A DNA stretch of 64,000 nt from Xylanibacter ruminicola (lineage in GTDB: Bacteria; Bacteroidota; Bacteroidia; Bacteroidales; Bacteroidaceae). Below are positions 1 through 7,628 of this stretch, piece by piece. Within the stretch, counting starts at the first letter, position 1. Each line of letters starts with the position of its first letter. The position numbers were made by a program, and so were the translations under genes. The notes beneath the pieces were generated by a model. It worked only from the letters and a program-made list of their open reading frames with translations, was not told where the DNA came from and searched no databases. The stretch spans positions 186,001 to 250,000 of the forward strand of contig NZ_FNRF01000004.1 of NCBI RefSeq assembly GCF_900107775.1, read 5' to 3'.

Positions 1-58
1 AATTGCTCAATGAGTTGTCTGTTTGTATTCATATCTTGAATCATTAAAAGTGAAATAA

Positions 59-523
59 TTAATTGTTCTTGAATTTTTCGCCTACGAAACCTTGTCCAAC
101 CTCGCCTGCAATGAGGTCGAAATGCTGGAATACGGGCGGTGTCGGAGATAAATCGTAATAGTCCATCTCTGCTATTGGCAGACAGAAATATTCCATCTGG
201 TCATAGCTCGTATAAAGACGGGGCAGTACGGGATTGTTCTCGTATATCCATCGCTTTACATCATCCTCCACATTGAAGTTCACCATCCCTGAACATCTAA
301 CGGATATATTATCTGCGTAGGCCAGTATCTCAACATTGGGATTCTGGCGTAACTCCCGATAGACAGCCTTCTTTGCAGAAGTAGCGAAGTAGAGCACATG
401 CCCTTCCTGCTTCATAATCTGGAAGATGCGCAACTTAGGCAAATTGCCCTCGCTGGTAGCGAAGGCAATCTCTTTGTGGTCTTTCAGGAACTGAATTGCT
501 TTGTCGAACATCTCGCTTACCAT
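59..523 (-). CDS. Pyridoxamine 5'-phosphate oxidase-family flavin-binding protein
   Basis: 154-residue cytosolic protein with the small split-barrel pattern of PNPOx-like proteins: an N-terminal helix, then strands reading IAFATSEGNLPKLRIFQ and LYFATSAKKAVYRELRQNP. Relatives bind FMN or F420 and reduce or sense small molecules; the substrate cannot be read from the sequence. Its ATG lies inside the last codons of the upstream cupin gene (7-base overlap), so the two are translationally coupled and probably work together. The divergent HxlR regulator is the obvious candidate controller. The family assignment is good; the reaction is unknown. Confidence 0.8.
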   Translation of the reverse strand: MVSEMFDKAIQFLKDHKEIAFATSEGNLPKLRIFQIMKQEGHVLYFATSAKKAVYRELRQNPNVEILAYADNISVRCSGMVNFNVEDDVKRWIYENNPVLPRLYTSYDQMEYFCLPIAEMDYYDLSPTPPVFQHFDLIAGEVGQGFVGEKFKNN

Positions 524-972
524 TTCAGTTCTTCCTGCAGAATTACACCGTCGGTCATAGGGCTGTCAGCCTCAGTGAAGGCATTGGCCTTGTACTGGAT
601 GCAGAGCATAGTCAGGTTCTCGCTGCCAGTATTCTTCAGCGCACGCTTGCCATCGGGAGCGACACGGATGATGGTGCCCTCGCTGACGGGGAATACCTCA
701 CCATCCACCTGATACTGGCCTTCACCCTTCAGGATAATGTAAAGTTCCTCGTGAGTCTTGTGGGTGTGCAGGAAACCGCTGTCCTGACCAGGAATGAGTG
801 TCTGGAAACTCAGTTCGCTACCAGTTGCACCTACGGCCTGACCTGCGAACACCTTGCCCTGAATGGTTACGTTCGGTCCCATGGGGAGCACGTGCTCGAT
901 AATCTCACTCATCTTACCTACGCTTACTGCGCTGAAGTTCTTTCCACTCTTAATTGTCTCAATCTGTTTCAT
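517..972 (-). CDS. Cupin-domain protein
   Basis: 151 residues, a single cupin barrel. Cupin motif 1 is clear as HTHKTHEELYI (H69, H71 and E75 or E76 as metal ligands). Motif 2 (GTIIRVAPDGKRALKN) keeps the P-x-G turn but lacks the usual histidine, so the metal site may be altered. It is the first gene of a two-gene operon with the flavin-binding protein and has a good promoter about 45 bases upstream. Such small cupins are often sensors, isomerases or dioxygenase-like enzymes; none can be chosen here. Divergent from the HxlR regulator, which suggests shared control. Confidence 0.8.
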   Translation of the reverse strand: MKQIETIKSGKNFSAVSVGKMSEIIEHVLPMGPNVTIQGKVFAGQAVGATGSELSFQTLIPGQDSGFLHTHKTHEELYIILKGEGQYQVDGEVFPVSEGTIIRVAPDGKRALKNTGSENLTMLCIQYKANAFTEADSPMTDGVILQEELKW

Positions 973-1015
973 AATTCTTATTCGTTTAAAATGTTATTTG
1001 TTCGTTTTGACGCTG

Positions 1016-1046
1016 CAAAGGTACAGCGAAAAAATCATTCCCACAA
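1016..1046 (-). promoter_or_regulatory. Promoter of the cupin/flavin-protein operon
   Basis: On the minus strand the -7 element TACCTTTG (1016-1023) is preceded by TTG (1044-1046) with a 20-base spacer, the standard Bacteroidetes arrangement. It lies about 120 bases from the divergent HxlR promoter. Confidence 0.7.
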
Positions 1047-1143
1047 GAAGGCACTTTTTGGTGAGATAGTTACCAAAAAGTAGGAATTGTGATGTTATCG
1101 GGCTTCTGCGAAGGTGACATTAACTTAGATTAACTAAGTGTAA

Positions 1144-1175
1144 TTTGGTAATTCAGTAACTATTGGTTACCTTTG
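1144..1175 (+). promoter_or_regulatory. Promoter of the HxlR regulator
   Basis: TTTG (1144-1147), 20-base spacer, TACCTTTG (1168-1175), a full match to the Bacteroidetes -33/-7 consensus, 17 bases before the ATG. Confidence 0.8.
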
Positions 1176-1192
1176 CACTAAAATCATGAATT

Positions 1193-1537
1193 ATGGCAGA
1201 TATCAAAGCAGAGTATTTAGCCTGTCCTATCAGGCAAGTAGTGAGTCGTTTCGGCGACAAGTGGTCTATGCTGGTGCTCTATATGCTCCATACCAGCGAG
1301 ACAGGGGTATTGCGGTTTAATGAGATTCGTCGCCTGATGACGGACTGTTCCCAGAAGATGCTCTCGCAGACGCTGAAGAACCTGGAGCAGAGCCATCTGG
1401 TACATCGTGAGGTCTATCCGGAGGTCCCTCCCCGAGTGGAATATTCCCTGACAGAGACAGGCAAATCGCTGATGCCAGCACTTACGGCTCTGATAGCTTG
1501 GGGCAAGGAACATTTCAATGAAGTGGTAACCGATTGA
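1193..1537 (+). CDS. HxlR-family transcriptional regulator
   Basis: 114 residues with the typical HxlR layout: CPIRQVVSRFGDKWSMLVLYML opens the winged helix and KMLSQTLKNLEQSHLVHREVYPEVPP covers the recognition helix and wing. The cysteine near residue 11 is the position that senses oxidants or electrophiles in several family members (HypR, QorR types). Divergent from the cupin/flavin-protein operon and followed 4 bases later by a conserved small gene. I infer that it controls the divergent operon, probably in response to reactive electrophiles or oxidants. Confidence 0.88.
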   Translation: MADIKAEYLACPIRQVVSRFGDKWSMLVLYMLHTSETGVLRFNEIRRLMTDCSQKMLSQTLKNLEQSHLVHREVYPEVPPRVEYSLTETGKSLMPALTALIAWGKEHFNEVVTD

Positions 1538-1541
1538 AGGT

Positions 1542-1850
1542 ATGGCACTCCCCAAGTTCATCATCACAATGGATGGCGTGTTTCGCCTCGGCATGGTCAA
1601 TCAGCATAAAGACCTGCTGAAACCTGGCGATCAATGCATCGGTGGCGGCTATTATCATTTCGACTATACTACCAACCGCATCCTGCTCGACAGGGAATCA
1701 TACGATTTTGGTCGGCCCAAATGGCATCTGCTTGAGGTATTGAAAGTCCCTTCAACCTATCGTGGTATGCGTATCATCTATAACTATGACGATGGCTTTC
1801 ATGATGATTTCAATGTCAGCGAGGAACTGAAGATTGAGTATTATGACTGA
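1542..1850 (+). CDS. Conserved hypothetical protein
   Basis: 102 residues, soluble, rich in Tyr and Asp (GGGYYHFDYTTNRILLDRESYDFGRPKWHLL). No named domain is recognised, although the sequence looks like a small protein seen repeatedly in Prevotella and Bacteroides genomes. It follows the HxlR gene by 4 bases and is presumably co-transcribed. It ends just before a strong hairpin. No function can be assigned. Confidence 0.72.
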   Translation: MALPKFIITMDGVFRLGMVNQHKDLLKPGDQCIGGGYYHFDYTTNRILLDRESYDFGRPKWHLLEVLKVPSTYRGMRIIYNYDDGFHDDFNVSEELKIEYYD

Positions 1851-1898
1851 TTCTGAATCCTAGGCACGATACACTTCATGTCGAGGTTTTGCTAAAAG

Positions 1899-1944
1899 AA
1901 TCCGTGCCAGAATGACAATCGCTGAAGTCAAACTGGCACGGATT
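1899..1944. terminator. Bidirectional terminator
   Basis: Perfect 12-bp stem (AATCCGTGCCAG at 1899-1910, CTGGCACGGATT at 1933-1944) with a 22-base loop, flanked by A-rich and T-rich sequence. It sits between convergent genes ending at 1850 and 1984. The loop contains a second small inverted pair, TGAC and GTCA. Confidence 0.75.
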
Positions 1945-1983
1945 TAAACTCGCTAAACTATGCTGACAATCCATTAAACTCAG

Positions 1984-3615
1984 TTAAGCATTCTTATGTT
2001 TCCTCGCCAGATATTCTATTGCCCATACAGGCCATAGAGGCACCTTGCGTATGTTGGTTCTCACAGCAGGAATATCGCACAACAAGAAGATGGACGCCAG
2101 GAGCAGGGCAAACCAGATGACGTAGCCATAGACCTGCTTGATGGCTACGAGCATCATAGAATGCAAATAACTATTGCCCATGAACGCCCCGAAATCAAAT
2201 TGTGAGAGGTCGAGGTTTGTGAGTGTCAGCTGACGACCATAGTTCATCATGTCCTCATTCAGGAAATGCGAGAAAATGGTGGTATAGAATCCATAGCCCA
2301 TAGCACCACCAAGATACATGTGCGGGATGTTGAACACGAACAGTCCCATAAAGAACATCTCAAGACTGGGTACCGATTCATCCAAAGCCCACATCAGGGT
2401 TGGTGCAAGAACACCATAACCAAAGCCGCGGAGCATGATTGACAGTTGGTATTGCTCGATGTTCACCGCCATACCCAACGTGGAATACATCAGCAAGGCG
2501 TAAGCGCTAATGGAGAGGAAGGCTATACCTATCAGTTTCCATATCTTCCACTTCTGAACCTTCAGCCAGTAGAGATCGAGCGCTATACCCAGAAACATGC
2601 CTGGCAATGCCCACATATATTGACTCTCCTTGGTGAGTTCTTCCAGTCCGACAACTTCTGTATAGAGTATCTCCTCCAGTGTATGCTCGGCACCGAAAGC
2701 CAGTTCTGCCAATATGGTGACGATGAGTATGGGTACCACGTTGCGGCATTTCAACAGTCGCAGCTCGACGTATGGATAGCGATTGTGAATCAGTCTGTAT
2801 AGGGTAAGTCCTGCAAAGATGAGTGCAAATGCCCCCACCATTCTGATATACCGGTTTGCGAACCACCTGTAGTGATCACCATAGACAAAGATGTACGAGA
2901 ACAGAAGCATCGTGACGCAGATGAGCAGTGCGCCCTGCCAGTCAGTCCCCTTCAGCGAGAACCTGTTGGGCATAGGACAGAACGGACGACACAGAACCAT
3001 CTGTGTCAGCAGCACGAACGACATGGTGCCTACGGTAAAGGTGTGCATCATCTGCCATGTAAAATGATGCCCCATCCAAGCAGCAAGCCAGCCACCGCCT
3101 TCAATGGCTGTGAGAAGTATGATGTGGAGCACAGGGAAGAACACGGCGAAGTCGCGCTTTGGCGTAATCCACAACTGGATGTTGCTCATACACTCGAATG
3201 TTCCTTGTATCTTGGCAATGCCTGCAATGAAGCAGGCCACCATGAGGACTGGCATCGACTGGCTATGCATGGTGATAACGTTGCAGATGCCCATCACGAT
3301 GGCCGAGGTGCATAGCAACTGCTGATTGGTGAAGCGAAACTTCATCCTGAACAGCATCGGGAACCACACGGCCATGCCTGCCAGCGTGGCATAGAGCAGG
3401 AACATCACATCCTCAATCATGAAGTTGGTGGTGCCACGAATCTCGTCGAGAGCACCCAGATATATACCTCCCGAGAATTGGAAGCACAGAGCCGTAAGGA
3501 CGTAAATCCAAGGCTGCAACTTGCGAGGCACCCACCCTTTCATCATCGGCATAGCGAAACCCATGCCTGCTGGTGGCGGTGGTGCCTTCATCAAAAACTC
3601 AGTCAGCTTTCCCAT
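1984..3615 (-). CDS. MFS drug-efflux permease, EmrB/DHA2-like
   Basis: 543-residue integral inner-membrane protein with many hydrophobic segments. By position and membrane pattern it is the permease of a tripartite EmrAB-TolC-like pump, exporting drugs or other amphipathic compounds with proton influx. The start is placed at the ATG at 3615, which overlaps the stop of the upstream HlyD gene as TAATG; a start six codons further upstream is less likely. The sequence is divergent from the classic 14-helix DHA2 proteins, so the substrate is unknown. Last gene of a three-gene operon. Confidence 0.82.
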   Translation of the reverse strand: MGKLTEFLMKAPPPPAGMGFAMPMMKGWVPRKLQPWIYVLTALCFQFSGGIYLGALDEIRGTTNFMIEDVMFLLYATLAGMAVWFPMLFRMKFRFTNQQLLCTSAIVMGICNVITMHSQSMPVLMVACFIAGIAKIQGTFECMSNIQLWITPKRDFAVFFPVLHIILLTAIEGGGWLAAWMGHHFTWQMMHTFTVGTMSFVLLTQMVLCRPFCPMPNRFSLKGTDWQGALLICVTMLLFSYIFVYGDHYRWFANRYIRMVGAFALIFAGLTLYRLIHNRYPYVELRLLKCRNVVPILIVTILAELAFGAEHTLEEILYTEVVGLEELTKESQYMWALPGMFLGIALDLYWLKVQKWKIWKLIGIAFLSISAYALLMYSTLGMAVNIEQYQLSIMLRGFGYGVLAPTLMWALDESVPSLEMFFMGLFVFNIPHMYLGGAMGYGFYTTIFSHFLNEDMMNYGRQLTLTNLDLSQFDFGAFMGNSYLHSMMLVAIKQVYGYVIWFALLLASIFLLCDIPAVRTNIRKVPLWPVWAIEYLARKHKNA

Positions 3616-4643
3616 TACTCTTCTACTTTGCAAACCACGTTATAGCCGCCATGCAGCTTGTTCACCTCATCGCAGGCATCAATCCGTACACGTACCGTCA
3701 CGCGCTGCTCTACCTTAACAAAATTGCCAGTTGCATTGTCGATAGGAATCAACGAGAACGCACTGCCTGTAGCATCGCTGATACGCTCTACCACACCTGT
3801 ATATTCCACATCAGGAACAGCATCGGCAGTAAAACGCACTTTATCGCCCACCTTGATATTTGGCATCTGCGACTCCTGATAGTTGGCCTCCACCCATTTC
3901 TCATGTTTGTCAACGATGCTCACCATTGTCTGACCGGGATTAACCAGCTGCCCCACATGAATATCCTTGCTACCCACCACACCATCGCAAGTGGCAATGA
4001 TGTAGCAATACGAGAGGTTCAGTCGGGCTATCTCCACCTGTGCACGAGCCAGTTCGATGGCAGCTTCTGAAGCTGAGAGGTGATGTCCTTGCTCTGCCAC
4101 AACGGCCGTCTGTGTGTTGCGCGAACGAAGTGCCTGCTCATATCCGGCCTTGGCACTCAGATAACCCGTGTGGACATTGTCATACTGCTGCTGTGTTACA
4201 GCATCCTGTTCCAGCAGTTTCTGAAAACGCGCATCCTCTCTCTTTGCATTCTCCATCTGCACACGAGCAGCTTCAATGCCTGCTTCGGTCACGCCGATAC
4301 TGGTCTTAGTGGTATGGATACTGCTTGCTGTACCCTGCGAACCACGCTCAGCACGGGTCAAATCGGCTTCTGCCTGAGCCAGACGAAGTCGGAACTCGGC
4401 ATCCTCAATGACAACCAGCGTATCGCCCTTCTTCACCTCCTGAAACTCATTGAAGCGCACCTCGCGGATAAAACCCTGCACGCGGCAGTTCTGTGGCACG
4501 ATATTCTGGCACACACGGGCATTATCCGTCACCTCGCCACCACCGAAATACATAAACTGACTGGCTGCATAAACAGCGCCGCCTACGATACAAAGTATCA
4601 CAATCGCATTATAAATATAAGTCGTAATCTTATTCTTTTCCAT
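3615..4643 (-). CDS. HlyD/EmrA-family membrane-fusion protein
   Basis: 342 residues: one N-terminal membrane anchor (about residues 9-28), a lipoyl-type half-motif (VQGFIREVRFNEFQEVKKGDTL), a long coiled-coil hairpin (about 90-205, rich in Ala, Glu and Gln), and the second half-motif with the beta-barrel (GVVGSKDIHVGQLVNPGQ). It bridges the MFS permease to the TolC channel in the periplasm. It lies 2 bases after the TolC stop and overlaps the permease start, so the pump subunits are made together. Confidence 0.9.
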   Translation of the reverse strand: MEKNKITTYIYNAIVILCIVGGAVYAASQFMYFGGGEVTDNARVCQNIVPQNCRVQGFIREVRFNEFQEVKKGDTLVVIEDAEFRLRLAQAEADLTRAERGSQGTASSIHTTKTSIGVTEAGIEAARVQMENAKREDARFQKLLEQDAVTQQQYDNVHTGYLSAKAGYEQALRSRNTQTAVVAEQGHHLSASEAAIELARAQVEIARLNLSYCYIIATCDGVVGSKDIHVGQLVNPGQTMVSIVDKHEKWVEANYQESQMPNIKVGDKVRFTADAVPDVEYTGVVERISDATGSAFSLIPIDNATGNFVKVEQRVTVRVRIDACDEVNKLHGGYNVVCKVEE

Positions 4644-4645
4644 CT

Positions 4646-6058
4646 TTATAGTGTATTTGTTATATATTTAAGTTTGAAATAGTTGTATAGCATGTTGATG
4701 CGCGCATTCACCAGCGCCATATCGGCAGAGAGCTTCATGTTTGAGGCATCAAGCATGTCGGTGAGCAAGGCCAGGTCATTATCGTAACGGTTCTTCACCA
4801 CCGTATAGTTCTGATTGGCCAGCTCCACCTGTTTCTCCTGAGTGCTCACCTCTACCGAGCTGGTCAGCAGATTGGTATAGTTAGCCTGTACACCATTCTC
4901 TACGCCTTCGCGTGCCAACTGCACACTTTGGCGAGCCTGAGTGTTTTCATGCTTCGCCTTCCGGATGTCATGCTTGTTCTTCCAAAGACTTGACAGATTG
5001 TATTTCACACCAATGCCAACAAACCACACGTTGACATTGGCATTCTTTGGAATCAGGTCGGAGGTGTATGGACCTGCCAGGTTGTTCTCGGCAACCACAG
5101 CCACCGATGGCAGTGAAGCCGCACGCGTGTTTCTGATTTTCTGTTCCGACATCTCTGTGGCCAGCGAAGCCTGACGAATGCCAATGTTGTTTTCAGCTGC
5201 AGTCTGTTGCCACACGCCTTCAGAGGTGAGTGTTTTGAGTGCCCTACTCTCCTGCTCTAACGACTGCGTATCCACATCGAAATCCTCACCCTCAGGCAGA
5301 TGGATGGCTGTGCTTATCTGATGACGGATAATCTTCTGTGCATCATCAATCTGTGTCTTTGTAAGCAGAAGACTTTGCAGCTGCAGTTCGTATCGTGTGA
5401 TGTCGTTCTTCAACACCGTCCCCTGTTCTCTGCGCGCCTTCATCTGTTCGATGACCTTCTCAGTCAGTTCTATGTTTTTCGCTATCACCTGCAGCTGGTT
5501 CTGCAGTTTGTAGAGGTCAAGATAATAACCGGTTAGCAAGAAACGTACCTCCTGACGATTCTTCTCCACATCAAGCTCTGCCAACTGGCGTCCCAGCTTT
5601 GCCATTTCAATGCCTGAGCTGATGGCCCCACCAGTATAGATCACCTGACTTGCCTGAGCGGTGAAGCTGTTGCCCCAATGTGGTGTGGGCTGCTTGCCAT
5701 TCTGCACCTGTTGAGGGCCCAACCCAGGAACGATATACTCCGTGGTGCCACTGGTAGAGAAACCTCTTGACATCAGGAATGCATTGCCCGTATAAGAGCC
5801 TTGCAAGCTAAATTCAACACTTGGCAGCATGGCTGATTTTGCCGATACCACCCCTTCTTCTGCAGCCTTCAATGCCGCTTCGCTCACCTTAATGCGCTGA
5901 TTCTGACGGTCAGCCAGGTCAAAAAGCGACTGAAGACTCATCTTGTGCTGTGCATACGTAGGTACACAGCAACCTGCTCCGACTATCATCGAGACTGTCA
6001 GAGCACAAAAATACTTGTGACTACTCATTACAAAGAAATTTTTTCTCTTATAATTCAT
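4646..6058 (-). CDS. TolC-family outer-membrane efflux channel
   Basis: 470 residues as annotated, with two long helical repeats typical of TolC proteins (LFDLADRQNQRIKVSEAALK and LAREGVENGVQANYTNLL lie at equivalent places in each half). A second ATG at 6028 gives a cleaner signal peptide ending CVPTYAQ and may be the true start. It forms the outer-membrane exit duct of the tripartite pump and is the first gene of the operon, with a leader of about 160 bases that can fold into two hairpins. Confidence 0.88.
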   Translation of the reverse strand: MNYKRKNFFVMSSHKYFCALTVSMIVGAGCCVPTYAQHKMSLQSLFDLADRQNQRIKVSEAALKAAEEGVVSAKSAMLPSVEFSLQGSYTGNAFLMSRGFSTSGTTEYIVPGLGPQQVQNGKQPTPHWGNSFTAQASQVIYTGGAISSGIEMAKLGRQLAELDVEKNRQEVRFLLTGYYLDLYKLQNQLQVIAKNIELTEKVIEQMKARREQGTVLKNDITRYELQLQSLLLTKTQIDDAQKIIRHQISTAIHLPEGEDFDVDTQSLEQESRALKTLTSEGVWQQTAAENNIGIRQASLATEMSEQKIRNTRAASLPSVAVVAENNLAGPYTSDLIPKNANVNVWFVGIGVKYNLSSLWKNKHDIRKAKHENTQARQSVQLAREGVENGVQANYTNLLTSSVEVSTQEKQVELANQNYTVVKNRYDNDLALLTDMLDASNMKLSADMALVNARINMLYNYFKLKYITNTL

Positions 6059-6223
6059 TACTCGTACTAAAAATATTCCTTCCCTCGGAAATACGAATAA
6101 TGAACCTTCATGGTTCGGACAAACCTCCCGTTTGCCACAATGCGCTACAAACTTCTCGGATTAGGGAACAAATCCAGAGAAGAATTTCGAGCACTATTAA
6201 TTACGAAATCCTAAAAACGGCTG

Positions 6224-6252
6224 CAAAGGTACAAAAAAAACGTTAAACACAA
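6224..6252 (-). promoter_or_regulatory. Promoter of the TolC/HlyD/MFS operon
   Basis: Minus-strand TACCTTTG (6224-6231) preceded by TTG (6250-6252) with an 18-base spacer. Transcription would start near 6218, giving a leader of about 160 bases. Confidence 0.65.
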
Positions 6253-6297
6253 TACACTTTTCATCTTAAAAAATCGAAAAAGTGATGCTCTGTAGCG

Positions 6298-6328
6298 TTC
6301 GTAAAATCGACTTTTTTTATTAATTTTG
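6298..6328 (+). promoter_or_regulatory. Promoter of the small gene at 6380
   Basis: TTCG (6298-6301), 19-base spacer, TAATTTTG (6321-6328). The -33 element has one mismatch. Confidence 0.55.
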
Positions 6329-6379
6329 TGCTTGGAATTATACTTCAAAAGTATCATTAACAACTTCATTTTTAGATTT

Positions 6380-6691
6380 ATGTCAAAGACAACAGAAATT
6401 CAAATTGAGAAGTCGCGCAACCTCATTGAGGGCCTGCGTCGTCATGTGAGAGAAATGGGTGAAAGAGGTGTCTCTAACAACGAGATTAACGAGATGGACA
6501 AGACTGTGGCAATGCTTTCTGAAGCCAATGCCGAAGTGGATCGTCTGCGTGAGGAGTTGACTCCTAAGGTAAAGAAAATGAATGACCTAATGACCCTCGT
6601 CAAAGCATCTTACGCCGAGTCAAAAAAGACCCTAAAGGGCTACTATCCACAGGAACGCTGGCCAGACTATGGCATTCCCGACAAACGATAA
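6380..6691 (+). CDS. Small conserved helical protein, unknown function
   Basis: 103 residues, soluble and predicted almost entirely helical: charged heptad-like stretches (IEKSRNLIEGLRRHVREMGE and ANAEVDRLREELTPKVKKM) point to a coiled coil, followed by a conserved-looking tail GYYPQERWPDYGIPDKR. The ATG at 6380 fits the upstream promoter; an ORF extension further upstream overlaps the -7 element and is rejected. Monocistronic, closed by a hairpin terminator. I recognise no domain. Confidence 0.75.
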   Translation: MSKTTEIQIEKSRNLIEGLRRHVREMGERGVSNNEINEMDKTVAMLSEANAEVDRLREELTPKVKKMNDLMTLVKASYAESKKTLKGYYPQERWPDYGIPDKR

Positions 6692-6713
6692 AAGTGTGAT
6701 AAGAGCAATTTGT

Positions 6714-6744
6714 AAGGAGCGACACAATTGCCGCTCCTTTTTGA
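6714..6744 (+). terminator. Terminator of the 6380 gene
   Basis: Stem AAGGAGCG (6714-6721) and CGCTCCTT (6732-6739), 10-base loop, followed by a run of T. Confidence 0.8.
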
Positions 6745-6789
6745 TATCATTTTTACATATCCTCCTTAGTGAGTAAGCCGATTGAATGG

Positions 6790-6921
6790 TCATCTTTGCG
6801 ATAGTTCCGTCTTACCGACACGTCTGCGCCCCATGAGGACAGTCATTCGCGCCTCACGTTTACTTTGATCCAAAACCTCTTTGAGCAGTTGCTGCTCTGA
6901 CTCTCTATCATAGAACTTCAT
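6790..6921 (-). pseudogene. 5' remnant of an AAA-type ATPase gene
   Basis: Only 43 codons. The peptide runs MKFYDRESEQQLLKEVL to MTVLMGRRRVGKTELSQR and then stops at TGA (6790-6792). This is the N-terminal signature and Walker A motif (GRRRVGKT) of the DUF234/archaeal-type AAA ATPases common in Bacteroidales, which are normally several hundred residues long. Everything after Walker A is gone, and no 3' part is visible before the terminator at 6740. A possible -7 element (TAATTTTG, 6969-6976, minus) and a palindrome remain upstream. I call it a decayed gene, not a functional microprotein. Confidence 0.75.
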
Positions 6922-6938
6922 AACCCGAAATGATAATG

Positions 6939-6955
6939 GTCATTATAATAATGAC
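6939..6955. promoter_or_regulatory. AT-rich palindrome before the ATPase remnant
   Basis: GTCATTAT (6939-6946) and ATAATGAC (6948-6955) around one base, between the likely -7 element (6969-6976) and the ATG of the remnant. It may be an operator; no partner protein can be named. Confidence 0.4.
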
Positions 6956-6989
6956 GGTTATTATTTTGCAAAATTAGATTATTTAGCCC

Positions 6990-7424
6990 CTACGGCTTAA
7001 AGCCCGTCTGCCACACAGCCTTGGCACCCTCGCAGAAATCGTAGAGGATACGACCGTTTTTGGTCCCTTTACCGATGTTGATGCGGCTGCCTGCTGGCAG
7101 GAAACCACACACGATTCGCTTGATATGTCTGCCTATATTAAACTGCTTGGGTTCTTCTACACCAATACTCTCAACGCGTAGACTGAAGCGGCCTATACCT
7201 TCGATGACCACCGTCTGACCATTGGCTAGGCGATGTTTCATCATATCCTGAAGTTCAGTTACTCCCCTGACAAAAGCACCTTTCGAGATTCCACTGTTGA
7301 TGGCGGCTTCTTCGGCCAACTCGCTCATCGTTACTTCGCCCTGACTCACTGCTTTGGCGAAATACTTGCCGTAGGAACTGCTACGCTTAATATTGTTTCT
7401 TATCAGTCTTATATGTACTGCCAT
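6990..7424 (-). CDS. HU-related DNA-binding protein
   Basis: 144 residues. The central part matches HU/IHF-like folds of the Bacteroidetes HU-related group (TIGR01201-like): MSELAEEAAINSGISKGAFVRGVTEL is the helical dimer part and QTVVIEGIGRFSLRVES the start of the DNA-binding arm. A basic tail (FNIGRHIKRIVCGFLPAGSRINIGKG) follows. Such proteins usually sit beside VapE-type genes and cell-wall amidases in accessory patches. Two perfect palindromes lie upstream of its start; it may bind them, but this is a guess. Confidence 0.82.
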   Translation of the reverse strand: MAVHIRLIRNNIKRSSSYGKYFAKAVSQGEVTMSELAEEAAINSGISKGAFVRGVTELQDMMKHRLANGQTVVIEGIGRFSLRVESIGVEEPKQFNIGRHIKRIVCGFLPAGSRINIGKGTKNGRILYDFCEGAKAVWQTGFKP

Positions 7425-7533
7425 TTTCTTTTTGCTATTTTATTATAAGATGCACTATTGTTCGTAATATATTAAATATCAGTTTATTACACCGAGTGTA
7501 CCTTTTTATAAAAGATACACTATCACACACCTC

Positions 7534-7554
7534 TACAAAACAAGTTGTTTTGTA
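7534..7554. repeat. Perfect palindrome 1 between HU and VapE genes
   Basis: TACAAAACAA-G-TTGTTTTGTA, two 10-base arms around one G. It is 110 bases upstream of the HU-like start codon. The centre is 66 bp from the centre of palindrome 2. Confidence 0.7.
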
Positions 7555-7600
7555 CTCTCAAACCTATTCTTTTTAATTGAAAGATAATGCACTTTGCATA

Positions 7601-7619
7601 ACAAAACAACTTGTTTTGT
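7601..7619. repeat. Perfect palindrome 2 between HU and VapE genes
   Basis: ACAAAACAA-C-TTGTTTTGT, the same 9-base arms as palindrome 1 with the central base changed from G to C. It begins 10 bases after the VapE-like stop. Short-loop palindromes of this kind are more like protein-binding sites than terminators. Confidence 0.7.
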
Positions 7620-7628
7620 AGTCGTAAA

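Larger units (their letters stand above)
6059..6379. other. Divergent control region, efflux operon and 6380 gene
   Basis: 321 bases without a gene. It holds the efflux-operon promoter (6224-6252, minus), the promoter of the gene at 6380 (6298-6328, plus), and two hairpins in the transcribed efflux leader: GAACC/GGTTC at 6102-6116 and CTTCTCGGATT with AATCCAGAGAAG at 6152-6182 (an 11-bp stem with one bulged A). No ORF in it looks real. Confidence 0.6.
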
